A DNA stretch of 64,000 nucleotides from Oryzomonas sagensis (GTDB taxonomy: Bacteria; Desulfobacterota; Desulfuromonadia; Geobacterales; Pseudopelobacteraceae), in NCBI RefSeq assembly GCF_008802355.1, contig NZ_VZRA01000004.1, forward strand, positions 1 to 64,000, read 5' to 3'. The translations under genes and the position numbers were made by a program. Of this stretch, positions 1 through 9,207 are shown piece by piece. Under the pieces are notes generated by a model. It was not told where the DNA came from. It searched no databases and worked only from the letters and a program-made list of their open reading frames with translations. The first letter of the stretch is position 1; each line of letters starts with the position of its first letter.

Positions 1-152
1 CCCTTGCGCAGGGACAGGAGGATGAACTCCAGAAACTTCTTGGGGATGTTCCCGGCCTTGGCCAGGTCGGAAATCAATACCGGCTGGGAGGCGGGCTGCC
101 CGGCCAGATGATAGAGCGCCTTGAGCGCGTATTTGGTCTTTTTCGATATCAT
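1..152 (-). CDS. Rrf2-family transcriptional regulator, N-terminal part
   Basis: Partial gene: the N-terminus is read leftwards from an ATG at 152 and the window edge cuts the rest. The 50 visible residues start MISKKTKYALKALYHLAG and continue with LISDLAKAGNIPKKFLEFIL. This is the winged-helix start typical of Rrf2/IscR-like regulators (KYALKAL, then the IPxKFLExIL recognition helix). The cysteines that would bind an Fe-S cluster lie beyond the edge, so the sensed signal is unknown. A good promoter with an overlapping palindrome lies directly upstream, which suggests autoregulation. Confidence 0.85.
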   Translation of the reverse strand, partial: MISKKTKYALKALYHLAGQPASQPVLISDLAKAGNIPKKFLEFILLSLRK

Positions 153-195
153 ATCTAGTTGAACTATAGATAAAATAAATATACCCCGACGTCAA
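153..195 (-). promoter_or_regulatory. Promoter and palindromic operator of the Rrf2-type gene
   Basis: Read on the minus strand: TTGACG (190-195), a 17-nt spacer, TATCTA (167-172). The palindrome TAGTTCAACTA overlaps the downstream edge of the -10 box, between it and the start codon at 152. Rrf2 proteins commonly repress their own promoter, so this is a natural autoregulatory site. The regulatory role is inference. Confidence 0.6.
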
Positions 196-369
196 GGACT
201 TTTTTTACCTCATCTCTACCCGATATGGGAAAATGCCATGGGGCGCGACCCAGCTCGAAGGCTGGCAGGTTTTTCTCATGGTGCGAGTGGGCAGGCGGAC
301 ATGGGGGCTTCTCCTGAATTGCTGGTGTTTTCCGTTCATGCCGTGCCAGCGTGTCGGGAACTGAAGCCG

Positions 370-1560
<1,191 letters not shown>

Positions 1561-1610
1561 GGCTGTGTGCTCCTTTCAGGTTTGAAATCCGGTTCTTGGA
1601 ATGGTCAAAA

Positions 1611-1644
1611 ACGAAAAAAAGGCCGGGGGATACATCCCCCGGCC
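1611..1644 (-). terminator. Intrinsic terminator inside the metK leader
   Basis: Perfect 10-bp stem (1621-1630 with 1635-1644, GGCCGGGGGA and its complement) with a 4-nt loop, followed on the minus strand by seven T residues (1614-1620). It lies about 50 nt upstream of the metK start codon and more than 700 nt downstream of the nearest upstream minus-strand gene. It is therefore more likely a regulatory attenuator of metK than a terminator of the preceding gene. Confidence 0.75.
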
Positions 1645-2379
1645 TCCAGTGTGTCTGGTCAGCAAGTTCATGTTTTTTTGCCTGATTTGTTGTCCTGCTG
1701 AAAAGGTCGCTATCTTTTCGGGGTGCCTCCGGGAAAGAACAGCAAAACCTCTTTGTATGACAAGGGCCCTGGCGTCCGGTTTTCCGGTTGGCCTCCACCT
1801 CGCCTCGGTGGATACGGTTTGTTAAAACTGCAAGAACATATTTAATCTGTATTTTTTATAGATTATTATTCCGTCTCTGCGAGGCTGTCAATAAAAAAAT
1901 GGGATTGTTGCCAAAAAAAGGTGATGTTTGGTACAGGCCGAGCGGTTATTTTCGGTCCATAAGAGAGGCGGTTTGCCCATAATTTGGACTATTGACGTAT
2001 GCATAATTCAGATGCAATGTTTAAAGCCTATTGAAAATTAAATATATATTTTGTGCTGCTTCATGCGGGATCAATCTGCATTTCTAACGCTGATAAAACA
2101 AAAAACGGCAAAGCGGCAACAGTAGCTGTGGATAACAGACAACGACTTAGCTTTGTTGAGCTAAGTCGTTGTAATTATTGGCGCGCTCGGTAATAATGAA
2201 AAACAGTACCGGGGGATATGTCTTGACATCAGCCGGATATAGCTGCTCATTGGTCTATTTGAAGTCCGGTTGTATTTTAGTGTATATGGTTCGAGTTCGG
2301 CTTTGTCCCAAGTATGGACAAATCTAGGCGCTCATAATAACGCCAGGGAGCGATGCCGCGGCAGAGAAAAATATGGAAA
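1645..2379. other. Long non-coding interval upstream of metK
   Basis: No convincing gene on either strand over about 735 bp. The part nearest metK (about 1650-1830) is GC-rich and full of local inverted repeats on the minus strand, for example CCGG-AAAA-CCGG and TGCTG...CAGCA. It could be the aptamer half of a metK leader. I compared it from memory with SAM-I, SAM-II, SAM-III, SAH, GEMM and cobalamin consensus elements and could not match it to any. The rest is AT-rich. Confidence 0.4.
2139..2172. repeat. Perfect 14-bp inverted repeat (hairpin)
   Basis: ACAACGACTTAGCT (2139-2152) pairs perfectly with 2159-2172 across a 6-nt loop. There is no T-run on either side, so it is not a classical terminator, although it lies about 200 nt downstream of the Cache sensor gene and might stabilise that transcript end. 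Confidence 0.7.
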
Positions 2380-3612
2380 TCATACGCTGATGCCATAATG
2401 GGCTTTAGCACATTCAGGACACACGCCGTGACTGAACATTGCATCAGAATGTTCGGTTATATATTTCTCCAACTGTTCCCAGTTTTGTTGCTCAGTACGA
2501 ATTTTTTTGCAGTGGCTGCAAATAGAAATGATTCCTTCAAGCCGTTTTATTCTTAACATTGCGGCAATAAGTTCCTCGTTCTGTTGACGCATCTCCTCGC
2601 CATATCGTTGCGCCTCGGCATGGAGTAATGTGGTTACATTGCTTTTTAACATCATATAAGCCGAAGTTACCGTGGTCAGCGTAAAGCAGATGGCCAGTAT
2701 CAGCGCAATTATCAATTCTTTACGCCATGCCGACAAATAGTCACTGGGGGCAATGGTGGAGAAGACATAGAAAGAATAGTTGGTAGCTTTGCGGAACGTT
2801 ACCATCCGTTCCTTTTTATCACGTGCAAATACGGTCTTATAGGTTGCGGTAATTGGATTCGCTCGGATCATGTCACGCGTTTTTTTTGATATCACGTCAG
2901 AACCAATTTGGCTTCCCGGCTCCTCCCCCTTCGGCTGTAGGGCAACAAGCTTAAAATCCGGATCGCGAATTCCCATAGCCCCATTCTTACCAATGTCGAT
3001 TTGCGAAAATAGTTTATCAAAATAGTTAACATCGAACATTCCAAGGACTATTCCAGCAAAAGAACCGTCCGGATTGTTAATGCGTTTGGCTATGGTAAGA
3101 TTCCATTTGCCAGATATCCGTCCTTGTATCAGTTTGGATACAGCATGCTTTTGATGTGAATTTTCGCGCAACTGTCGGAAATAGTCCCGATCGCTGACAT
3201 TTATTGGCTTGCCATCAGGTATGTCTGTGCCATAAAGCAAATTTCCCTGTATGTCAGTAACACGTATGCCGTACAATCCCGGGAGTTGATGAATCTGTTT
3301 TGCTATATAGGCATTTAGACTTTCTTTATTGATACCGTTACGAGCTATTTGTTTCTCAGATTCAAAACCTACTGCCGACAATCCGATATCAATTTTATCG
3401 AATATATCGCACAGATTTGTGTCCAAGGCTTTTGCCATGTTCTGAGTTGCTATCTCAGCAAGTCTGTTATAATGTAATTGACTCGTAGAGAGTGAATAGC
3501 CAAATATTGCATATACAAAGATATTTATGAATAAAGTACCTGATATTAATCTATATATAAAACCATCCTGCTTTCTGACAGCGGATGTTGTGGCATCAAA
3601 ATACTTCTGCAT
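2380..3612 (-). CDS. Membrane Cache-type sensor with C-terminal CxxC tail
   Basis: Inner-membrane sensor of 410 aa. A first transmembrane segment (about residues 20-40) is followed by a large periplasmic PAS-like Cache region (about 45-300, including DRDYFRQL and KWNLTIAKRI), then a second transmembrane segment (about 300-325) and a short coiled coil. The end has SICSHCKKIR and FSHGVCPECAK, a cysteine-rich tail that I recognise from the ends of many deltaproteobacterial signalling proteins. No kinase, GGDEF, EAL or methyl-accepting output domain is present. The start at 3612 is chosen because AAGGAG precedes it by 7 nt; another ATG lies 7 codons upstream at 3633. The ligand is unknown. Confidence 0.7.
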   Translation of the reverse strand: MQKYFDATTSAVRKQDGFIYRLISGTLFINIFVYAIFGYSLSTSQLHYNRLAEIATQNMAKALDTNLCDIFDKIDIGLSAVGFESEKQIARNGINKESLNAYIAKQIHQLPGLYGIRVTDIQGNLLYGTDIPDGKPINVSDRDYFRQLRENSHQKHAVSKLIQGRISGKWNLTIAKRINNPDGSFAGIVLGMFDVNYFDKLFSQIDIGKNGAMGIRDPDFKLVALQPKGEEPGSQIGSDVISKKTRDMIRANPITATYKTVFARDKKERMVTFRKATNYSFYVFSTIAPSDYLSAWRKELIIALILAICFTLTTVTSAYMMLKSNVTTLLHAEAQRYGEEMRQQNEELIAAMLRIKRLEGIISICSHCKKIRTEQQNWEQLEKYITEHSDAMFSHGVCPECAKAHYGISV

Positions 3613-4029
3613 TTTAAGCTCCTTTGAATTCATAGACAGTCATCAGCTTCACCCGTTTCAGTAACACGGGAATTTACAGATACGAAGATTATGGCTAAGT
3701 CTGAATCGCATGCCGCCAATGCTATTGGAAATTGTGCCTGGCATCTCCGGGTGTTGAGTTCAACCCGAACAGCACGCCGTTTCAATCCCCACCAGCTCGA
3801 ATTGGGCTGGTGCACTGTGGTGTACCGTCCGGTTGCCGATACCGGGCAATGAACTCAGGAATGTCTTTCTTTCTCACGCATCCCCCCTCTTTGTCTCATA
3901 ATGATACATTTCAAAACCGATGTTAAAAATATTAACACATTATTTCAATGTGTTGCGTCGCATAATCGCTCCATGTCACCCATTGCGCAAGCATTAAATT
4001 TCTTCCATCTCCTTCTTGTCCAAGAGACA
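3613..4029. other. Non-coding interval with small inverted repeats
   Basis: About 400 bp between the sensor gene and the broken integrase. It holds a hairpin near 3787-3809 (CACCAGC...GCTGGTG) and AT-rich stretches. No open frame here has a ribosome site or recognisable protein. It may be decayed DNA of an older integrated element. Confidence 0.4.
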
Positions 4030-4531
4030 ACAACAATCTCAGGGAAACGGAAAATCCCGCTCACCGACAAGATGAAACCGCTTGTGACAAAAACGGTGGC
4101 CAAATCGACTTCTACCAGAATGATCCGCTTTGAAGGAGGGATGGAATTCCCTGCCGAGGCATTCCTGCTGACCATGCTGGACGGTAGGCCGTTCAACTAT
4201 GATTTTTTCAGGGATACGGTATGGAACAAGGCAATGAAGCGGACGGGGCTGCCCCGCAGGATTCCCTCTGCGTCGCGGCACACCGTTGTACAGTGGGCGC
4301 TCCTGGTGGGGGCCAAGAATGATGGGACACAGCACCAAAAAGATGATCGACGGGGTGTACGGCAGGTCTCGCAAAGGGCAGATCGACGAACGGGAACGCA
4401 TTCTGGATTGCCCGGGCGACGACTTCCTGTCCCTTGAGGAGTTGAAAAGCGCGTTTCCGGGCCGCTATCAGAAAAAGATGGCCGAGCCGGTAATTCCGTC
4501 CCAGATAGCAAAAAAACTGACCTTACCATAG
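4030..4531 (+). pseudogene. Broken tyrosine recombinase (integrase) remnant
   Basis: The C-terminal half of a phage-type integrase is spread over two frames. The first frame gives GKRKIPLTDKM and the catalytic-type string RHTVVQWALLVG. After a frame change near 4300-4315 the second gives MGHSTKKMIDGVYGRSRKG, which carries the expected His and the catalytic Tyr region. The N-terminus is missing. It lies 72 bp left of the left attachment repeat, in the same orientation and position that the intact integrase has to the right one. It is most simply the relic of an earlier element in the same tRNA gene. Confidence 0.8.
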
Positions 4532-4602
4532 CTGTTGGTCACCGTTTTGGTCAAAGCCAAGGGCTCTGTGCGGATAACTGTCTTCAATGGTTATTATTTA
4601 AA

Positions 4603-4648
4603 TGGCGCGCCCGGAGAGATTCGAACTCCCGACAACCTGGTTCGAAGC
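4603..4648. other. attL: duplicated 3' end of tRNA-Arg
   Basis: 46 bp identical to 46960-47005, covering the CCA end, acceptor and T arms, variable loop and the 3' side of the anticodon stem and loop. The sequence diverges at 4649. It has no 5' half, so it is not a functional tRNA. Confidence 0.95.
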
Positions 4649-4708
4649 TATGCCGTCTGTTTTGCAAAGTGTTAGTATTATTAAATAATCACCTAGATTA
4701 AAATAGCG

Positions 4709-4728
4709 AGTGCAAGAAAAAGTGCAAG
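4709..4728 (+). repeat. Candidate integrase arm-type sites, left end
   Basis: Two copies of AGTGCAAG at 4709 and 4721, 12 bp apart. The same paired arrangement (AGTGCAAA at 46779, AGTGTAAG at 46791, also 12 bp apart, same strand) occurs just inside the right end. Paired short repeats inside both prophage ends are what lambda-type integrases use as arm sites. The assignment is inference. Confidence 0.5.
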
Positions 4729-4751
4729 CGCAGTTATGGGTTTAAACGACA

Positions 4752-4783
4752 TTTAAAAAGCGCCCCCCTTTCTGAGGGCGCTT
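4752..4783 (-). terminator. Terminator of the leftward late operon
   Basis: AAGCGCCC (4758-4765) pairs with 4776-4783, and on the minus strand the hairpin runs into TTTTT. It follows the last phage gene (4831) by about 50 nt. Confidence 0.85.
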
Positions 4784-4830
4784 CCACATCGGCGGGCAGG
4801 AAGGAGGTACTCCCGTTACGGGGGCCGACG

Positions 4831-5046
4831 TTACTGTTTGGCCGGGCATGCTTTCAACAGCTTGTACATGCCGGCGGGCGATACCAAAAAACCATCATTT
4901 GGGGCTGTCTGCCCTTGCTTGAGCGCTACCGTTGCCGACTCCGGCAGGATCACCGGCGGGGTTGTCGCGCAAGACGTTATCAATACGCTCATTGATAGCA
5001 TCAGCATCCAGAGAAAGGCATTCTTGCCGGAATATGGCGTCCTCAT
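4831..5046 (-). CDS. o-spanin-like outer-membrane lipoprotein (Rz1 role)
   Basis: A 71-aa lipoprotein with a charged start, one hydrophobic segment and a lipobox ending LITSC, so the mature N-terminus is a lipidated Cys near residue 26. The start at 5046 is preferred because GGAGG lies 8 nt upstream. Most of the gene lies inside the 82-aa membrane gene at 4895-5143 in another frame, the nested arrangement typical of Rz/Rz1 spanins, which fuse inner and outer membranes at the end of lysis. The proline-rich stretch after the lipobox (TTPPVILP) fits Rz1. Function is inferred from architecture and position in the lysis cassette. Confidence 0.7.
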   Translation of the reverse strand: MRTPYSGKNAFLWMLMLSMSVLITSCATTPPVILPESATVALKQGQTAPNDGFLVSPAGMYKLLKACPAKQ

Positions 5047-5143
5047 CGTTCTTTTCCTCCGTGGCCCTTGCCGGGCTGTTCTGCACCCATAGCTCAAGTA
5101 CGATAGAAACTACCCCAAGTATGGCAGTAATAAGGGCGATCAT
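4895..5143 (-). CDS. i-spanin-like small membrane protein (Rz role)
   Basis: 82 aa with a single N-terminal transmembrane segment (MIALITAILGVVSIVLELWV) and a polar tail. It starts with an ATGA overlap with the holin-like gene upstream and overlaps the lipoprotein gene in another frame. The layout matches an inner-membrane spanin, although the periplasmic part is shorter than in lambda Rz. It could instead be a small holin with the next gene as a lipoprotein of other function. Confidence 0.6.
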   Translation of the reverse strand: MIALITAILGVVSIVLELWVQNSPARATEEKNDEDAIFRQECLSLDADAINERIDNVLRDNPAGDPAGVGNGSAQARADSPK

Positions 5144-5424
5144 GCCGCCGGCGGAGGGGTCTTGCCAGACAGCGCGACAAGGCCCTTGATGATCGAATCC
5201 AGGATACCGTTACCTTTGAACGCCGGGATGGCCGCCAGCAGTTCGGACAGCGCCAGGGCCACACCCAGCACCAGGGATGTGTTCTGTTTGAACCAATCGA
5301 GGAAGCCGACGGTGGCGGCAGGGGTTACGGTGGCGGGGGCCACCACTGCGACGGGATCAGCACCAAAGGCCGCAACGGCCATGCATGCAACCAGCATCGT
5401 TACCAACAGAATCAGCTTTTTCAT
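5140..5424 (-). CDS. Holin candidate with signal-like N-terminus
   Basis: 94 aa, with a signal-like first hydrophobic segment (MKKLILLVTMLVACMAVAAFGA) and a second one (about residues 50-68). It lies between the endolysin gene and the spanin-like pair, where a holin is expected. The stop overlaps the next start as ATGA. Because the first segment ends in a signal-peptidase-like AFGA, it may be processed, which would leave one membrane segment. A pinholin-like or secreted role cannot be excluded. Confidence 0.55.
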   Translation of the reverse strand: MKKLILLVTMLVACMAVAAFGADPVAVVAPATVTPAATVGFLDWFKQNTSLVLGVALALSELLAAIPAFKGNGILDSIIKGLVALSGKTPPPAA

Positions 5425-5486
5425 TTCTCACTCTCCATTTGTTTGATAGGCGGGTTACGCCTTGCTGCAACTTTTCCACTCGGTTG

Positions 5487-6059
5487 TTACGCGTTTTCTG
5501 TCTTGAGTACATCGATCAGGTTGTTATACCGGCGCAGGCAGTCGGCCGGGTGATCTTTGCCGTACTTCGTGATCTTCAGTTTGAAGTCCAACACCATTTC
5601 CGCAGTGATCGGTTGCCCCTGGGAGCGGTAATACGACGCCGAACCCAGGCCCGGCATGCCGTACTGGTTGATGTAATCGGCCAGGGCCAATAAGCCCCCG
5701 TTGCCGTCGCAGGGGAGGCCGTAGTTTTCCAGGAACCGGCCGGCGCCATCGAGACAGTATTGTAACTGGGCCTCGTCGTACCGCTCCACCACATCCGCGT
5801 GGGCTTTCAGCTTTGCGGCCAGGGGTCGCACGTCGATGGTCTGGTCAACGATGCCGTGGATCTCGTCCTGAGTAAAACCACAATCGCGGAGGCATGCCAA
5901 TGCTGTTGTGTTGTTCCTGGTGTCCCACTGTACCGCTCCGAAGCTCCACCCGGATTTACCCGAGCGCACGCCGTCAGGATCGTCAAACGCCAGGGGGTCG
6001 GCATTGCCAATTTCGTCTCGCTTAATAATTTCTCGTAAACTTTCATTGAGGGTTTTCAT
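5487..6059 (-). CDS. Putative endolysin (peptidoglycan hydrolase)
   Basis: 190 aa, no signal peptide. A conserved-looking block GKSGWSFGAVQWDTRNN follows a glutamate-containing helix (KRDEIGNADPLAF) and resembles the E...SxGxxQxD layout of lysozyme-like and transglycosylase-like hydrolases. The position at the head of a cassette with holin- and spanin-like genes supports a cell-wall-degrading role. The enzyme class is not certain from sequence alone. Confidence 0.55.
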   Translation of the reverse strand: MKTLNESLREIIKRDEIGNADPLAFDDPDGVRSGKSGWSFGAVQWDTRNNTTALACLRDCGFTQDEIHGIVDQTIDVRPLAAKLKAHADVVERYDEAQLQYCLDGAGRFLENYGLPCDGNGGLLALADYINQYGMPGLGSASYYRSQGQPITAEMVLDFKLKITKYGKDHPADCLRRYNNLIDVLKTENA

Positions 6060-6063
6060 GGAT

Positions 6064-7752
6064 TCACCTACCTATAATTTTTACAGTGGGGGCAGTCGTG
6101 TACGAAAATGATATGTTGTCGCCAGGTGACACCCTGTAAACTCCAGAGGTTGTAGGGTACGCCACGCTGGTGCCCCCCCGCGTGTACGTCACCCCCGTGA
6201 CAGCCCCGCCTATAATCGAAAGATCAACATCATAATTGTAGGTATTGATCCAAGTTGTGGGGGATGAAACAAGCGATAAAGTTTGGATACCGTTGCTGCC
6301 TGCCCCTGATTTACCATTTATCAATGTTCCTGAACCGGCATCTATCACATCGGCTGGTTGGACCCCGTACACCTGCGTATCGATAGAATCGCTAGAAATG
6401 AGTAGTTTTCTTTCTCTGGTAAGCCCCTGGACAACAGCACCATCGGTGTAAAACAATGAAATGTCCGCGGTGAGAGCGCCCCCATCCACGATGCTTCCGG
6501 CGCCTATGGTGATCCCTTTAAATTTATTGGCTACTCCGCCGCTGCCATCAGAAGTGATAACCGCCTGCGCCACGATAGGGCTCGATCCGTTGGTTATGGG
6601 CCCGATGTTGATTCCGTAACGCGGGGGGTAGTACGCCCCTCCGGGGGCGGTGGCCCCAACATTGGTGAGCGAAACCACCGATCCCGTGGCGTCTACTGAC
6701 CCGGTAGACGAAAGGCCTCGGTGCACTATCTTGCCGATCGTGATCCCGTGGTAATTGCTATTCATCTGGACAAGGGCATTGGGAGCGTGCCCGCTGGCAA
6801 AGCCCGTAGAATTGATAAAATCCACCACAAAATCGGTAATGCTGTTATTTGCTCCTGCAGAGCCGTCAAGCGTAAGAATAGGCCCATACAACCCGCCTGA
6901 ATCCATAAAATCAAATTTCACGTCACTGACCTGCTTATTTTGAGTCGGTTGTAAAAGCCACCCTGCAGTTCTGTAAATTTCCTGGTAGGGGATGCGCATG
7001 TGGCTTGAGCCGTACATGATCCCGGCGCGCTGGCATAGGCCGTTATTCCCCTCAATAGAAAGCTTGTCGGGGAAGTGGATGTAATCAACTTTATTCGCCC
7101 CGGTAGACGTGCCAATCTGCCACATCCACGGGATAGACGCGGTGCAGACAAAACCGCCAGGCGTCAGGATTGTGGTATTCTGTTGGGGGGAGTCAATAAT
7201 AATCGGGGAGTCAACCCGCCACCGGGGCCCCCATACGCCAAAACCACTCATTGTAAAGGTGGTTGCCCAAGCATCTGTTGAGTTGGGAGTTGAAAACCGC
7301 ACCACCTTGCTCAACCCGTTCGTGTTTTGGATGCCCTTGGCGCAAGCCGCCCACTTGCTTGATGCATCCGTGCCAGGGAACCAAGCCACTTCTATGACGT
7401 CTGTGTTAATTACGACAGTCCCTGACCCGGTAAAAAGCTGCCTGGTCGGCCATTGCGACGTATCCCCTGAATAAACGAATTTTGTTGTATTGCCGATACT
7501 GCCGCCATCCCTGAACTCCAATGTTCTGTCAGAGGGCCAGCCATGGACGGTAGCACTGGATATATTGCTTTGCACTGCTGACAATGGTGAGGTTACAACC
7601 ACCGTTTTCCCCGCGCAATCTGCTGATGTTGCCGCTGTAGCAAGATCAGGTTTTGTGGTATTGATGCCGTTTGGACGTAAAACTGTTACAGATGAATTGG
7701 CGTAACCGACCAGTCCCAATAAAAATAAAAGTGCACACAAGAAACTTTTCAT
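6064..7752 (-). CDS. Tailspike-like beta-structured protein with signal peptide
   Basis: 562 aa, rich in Gly, Ser, Thr, Asn and Val, with repeating short beta-like segments in the middle (ITIGKIVHRG, INIGPITNG, ITIGAGSIVDGG), the look of a right-handed beta-helix spike. It is last in the structural operon before lysis, a normal place for a receptor-binding spike. Oddly it begins with a clear Sec-type signal (MKSFLCALLFLLGLVGYANS), unusual for a protein assembled on a cytoplasmic virion. No catalytic residues for a depolymerase can be named. Confidence 0.6.
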   Translation of the reverse strand: MKSFLCALLFLLGLVGYANSSVTVLRPNGINTTKPDLATAATSADCAGKTVVVTSPLSAVQSNISSATVHGWPSDRTLEFRDGGSIGNTTKFVYSGDTSQWPTRQLFTGSGTVVINTDVIEVAWFPGTDASSKWAACAKGIQNTNGLSKVVRFSTPNSTDAWATTFTMSGFGVWGPRWRVDSPIIIDSPQQNTTILTPGGFVCTASIPWMWQIGTSTGANKVDYIHFPDKLSIEGNNGLCQRAGIMYGSSHMRIPYQEIYRTAGWLLQPTQNKQVSDVKFDFMDSGGLYGPILTLDGSAGANNSITDFVVDFINSTGFASGHAPNALVQMNSNYHGITIGKIVHRGLSSTGSVDATGSVVSLTNVGATAPGGAYYPPRYGINIGPITNGSSPIVAQAVITSDGSGGVANKFKGITIGAGSIVDGGALTADISLFYTDGAVVQGLTRERKLLISSDSIDTQVYGVQPADVIDAGSGTLINGKSGAGSNGIQTLSLVSSPTTWINTYNYDVDLSIIGGAVTGVTYTRGGTSVAYPTTSGVYRVSPGDNISFSYTTAPTVKIIGR

Positions 7753-7776
7753 AATTTAACTCCACAGTGAATTTCG

Positions 7777-8871
7777 TTACTGACATTGATAAATTATTGT
7801 TCCAAATATAGATTTACCTGACAATTGGCTGTTTGCATAAAGGACTGCGCTGCTATTTGATATGTAATAAGCTGTGTTGTTCGGGGCAACCAAGTAATTA
7901 AAATCAGTCCCGCCTATCAATGACCCATTAAAATTCGCTGATGGGGTGTTGATAGAAGAACAAGGCAGTCCCCCGATAACCGACGTTGAAGCATTCACTG
8001 TGGTCGGGTAAGAAAAATGAAATGTCGCGAACATGACCTTGCCGATTTTGATGTAAGTGTTGTCCCCGGCTGCCCCGGAAAAAGTGAGGCTGGCACCGCT
8101 GATATCGGCAGGGGCCCATGTTCCAGTCGCATAATCGCTTGTGGCGGATGTTGCCGTTTGGATGTTTGCCGATCCGTCAAATGCCACTCCGTTTATGTTC
8201 CGAGACGTAGCCAGTTTCGCGGCGCTGCCGGTCGTATTCGCCGCATTGTTCGGGATGTCCCCGCTCGCCAGTGTCGGGAGTTGTGCATGAGGAAGAGTGC
8301 CGGTGGTTAGGTCGCTGGCCGATATCGTGACGTTGCTGGTCAGAGCGTGGCCGTTGATGGTGGTGGCAGTCGGGACTTTAGTGGAGTCCGTCACAGTGAT
8401 GTCAGCGGTGCCGTTGAAGGCAACCCCATTGATATTCCGTGGAGTTTGCAAAGCCGTTGCCGTCCCGGCGTTTCCCGTGATCGTGGTGATATTCACGTTC
8501 GCAGAGAGCGGTTGTCCATTGACGGTGGTGGACTTATCCACTTTCCCCGCTTGCAGCGCCGCAATCTCCCCTTGGCGGTCAGTGGAGTAGCCGGTGAAAT
8601 GTACTTTATCCAACTTTGCAGAAACATCCGTGGTACTCACGGCCCCGGTGATGGTGATTGTCCTCCCCGAGTGGGTGATAGTGCCGTTGACACCATTGAG
8701 AGTAAACGTGTCACTGGGCCGGGAGGCGGTGATCTTCCCTCCAGGTGTGGAAATATTCCCAAAACCAAAGGATGGCCCGATAGGGGTTACAGCACCCGGA
8801 GCGGCGAACCCGGCGCATAGCGCCGCCAATGTCGCGGAGATTGTGACCGCTGTGATCAATAATTTATTCAT
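7777..8871 (-). CDS. Tail-fibre-like repeat protein with signal peptide
   Basis: 364 aa. The middle carries the fibre-type repeats TVNGQPLSANVNI, RNINGVAFNGTADIT and INGHALTSNVTIS, which recur in many phage fibres, and the end looks like a receptor-binding tip. The start ATG at 8871 overlaps the upstream gene by 8 nt (ATGAATAA), implying coupled translation. The N-terminus (MNKLLITAVTISATLAALCAGFAA) is a Sec-type signal, followed by FGFGNIS, a string shared with the signal-bearing protein at 19507-19968 (FVFGNIS). Receptor binding is inferred from the repeats. Confidence 0.65.
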   Translation of the reverse strand: MNKLLITAVTISATLAALCAGFAAPGAVTPIGPSFGFGNISTPGGKITASRPSDTFTLNGVNGTITHSGRTITITGAVSTTDVSAKLDKVHFTGYSTDRQGEIAALQAGKVDKSTTVNGQPLSANVNITTITGNAGTATALQTPRNINGVAFNGTADITVTDSTKVPTATTINGHALTSNVTISASDLTTGTLPHAQLPTLASGDIPNNAANTTGSAAKLATSRNINGVAFDGSANIQTATSATSDYATGTWAPADISGASLTFSGAAGDNTYIKIGKVMFATFHFSYPTTVNASTSVIGGLPCSSINTPSANFNGSLIGGTDFNYLVAPNNTAYYISNSSAVLYANSQLSGKSIFGTIIYQCQ

Positions 8872-9139
8872 GTGTGGTATCCGTTGATCTTCTCCTGATC
8901 GGCTCGTTACACCCTCGTATGTCCTGTATGGTTTCGACCCGTTCAATTCGCCGGCTGTGGTCGTTGCGGCTTTCAAACAGTTCCTTTAGCCCCTGGTTAA
9001 TCGTCGTCAACGACTCGCTGATGGCCGGCAACATTGCATTACTGCGCTCCACCCCGCGCATGAGCCATTTGCCTATGATAGCGAAACCCGCAAGAGAACC
9101 CGCAGCATTGCCGACAGCTTGCCAATCAATAATGTTCAT
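8864..9139 (-). CDS. Small membrane protein with coiled coil
   Basis: 91 aa. One hydrophobic segment near the start (about residues 10-27) is followed by a long charged helix (SESLTTINQGLKELFESRND). This is the shape of haemolysin XhlA-like or holin-accessory proteins, but it lies in the fibre region rather than in the lysis cassette. The start at 9139 is chosen because GGAG lies 8 nt upstream; a TTG start at 9193 is also open. Function unknown. Confidence 0.6.
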   Translation of the reverse strand: MNIIDWQAVGNAAGSLAGFAIIGKWLMRGVERSNAMLPAISESLTTINQGLKELFESRNDHSRRIERVETIQDIRGCNEPIRRRSTDTTHE

Positions 9140-9190
9140 GCCTGTGTTCTCCATGAGTATGATTATTTTATCGTTATTGTCTGTTTTTCT

Positions 9191-9207
9191 CAACAGAATA
9201 TCTGTTA
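9191..9207 (-). promoter_or_regulatory. Operator-like motif, copy 1
   Basis: Minus strand TAACAGATATTCTGTTG, with inverted arms AACAG and CTGTT. Near-identical copies in the same orientation lie at 27719 and 43344. It falls in the short gap between the 119-aa and 91-aa genes. Confidence 0.45.

Noticed and set aside
1645-1830. Known SAM or SAH riboswitch upstream of metK
   Set aside because: I could not match the conserved cores of the classes I remember, so only a generic structured leader is claimed.
3765-3815. Isolated CRISPR-like repeat (TTTCAATCCCCACC)
   Set aside because: A single copy with no second repeat or cas gene nearby.
4603-4648. A second tRNA-Arg gene at the left prophage end
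   Set aside because: The 5' half (D arm and 5' acceptor strand) is missing; it is only the duplicated 3' end.
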